The translations under genes and the position numbers were made by a program. 5,438 nt of DNA from Sporosarcina sp. (GTDB lineage Bacteria; Bacillota; Bacilli; Bacillales_A; Planococcaceae). The stretch covers positions 1 to 5,438 of the forward strand of contig JARIDM010000221.1 of the NCBI GenBank assembly GCA_029263945.1. Reading direction: 5' to 3'. Shown one piece after another: positions 5,428 to 5,438 of the stretch; the first letter of the stretch is position 1; every line of letters begins with the position of its first letter. The notes beneath the pieces were generated by a model. It searched no databases. It was not told where the DNA came from and saw only the letters and a program-made list of their open reading frames with translations.

Positions 5428-5438
5428 ATGAAAAACAT
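5428..5438 (+). CDS. Start of a downstream gene, cut by the window edge
   Basis: An ATG at 5428-5430 follows AAGGA (5417-5421) by 6 nt and opens with Met-Lys-Asn before the window ends. An alternative ATG at 5421-5423, two bases past the previous stop, lacks a good ribosome binding site. Either would place a second gene in an operon with the 48-residue ORF, with the ribosome binding site overlapping that ORF's stop codon. Nothing can be said about its product. Confidence 0.4.

Overview
The window reads as chromosomal DNA of a low-GC Gram-positive bacterium (Bacillales). Translated products look most like the Planococcaceae/Caryophanaceae group (Sporosarcina, Lysinibacillus, Planococcus relatives). 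The pointers are strong GGAGG-type ribosome binding sites, promoters close to the sigma-A consensus, a release factor 3 gene next to murE (an arrangement I also recall from Staphylococcus), and a MurE whose amino-acid-selecting motif departs from the usual diaminopimelate type. The genus assignment is inference; no rRNA or other marker is present.

Layout from left to right. Positions 1-327 (minus) hold the first 109 codons of prfC, with a good sigma-A promoter at 361-389. Positions 431-540 hold five copies of a 20-bp repeat, (T)TATTTGGGCGATTT, in exact register, preceded by one inverted half-copy. A 19-bp perfect hairpin (548-590) ends the next transcription unit. That unit, read right to left, is an M42-family metallopeptidase gene (2094-3146) followed 13 nt later by murE (596-2080). 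The murE Shine-Dalgarno lies right after the peptidase stop codon, so the two are almost certainly one operon. Upstream of them, a second hairpin (3218-3247) ends a monocistronic class-3 aldehyde dehydrogenase gene (3263-4651, minus).

About 600 nt without a convincing gene follow (4652-5271). This stretch carries the dehydrogenase promoter on the minus strand and, near its right end, a sigma-B-like promoter on the plus strand. That promoter points at a very acidic 48-residue ORF (5272-5418) with an excellent ribosome binding site. A further gene appears to start at 5428 and runs off the window.

Functionally, most of the window is housekeeping: translation termination (RF3), peptidoglycan precursor synthesis (MurE), peptide turnover (M42) and aldehyde oxidation. 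The parts not explained by known genes are the phased 20-bp array, the small acidic ORF with its putative stress promoter, and the unusual DDPR motif of MurE. I did not find a clearly new multi-gene system. The small ORF and its truncated downstream partner are the only place where one could begin.
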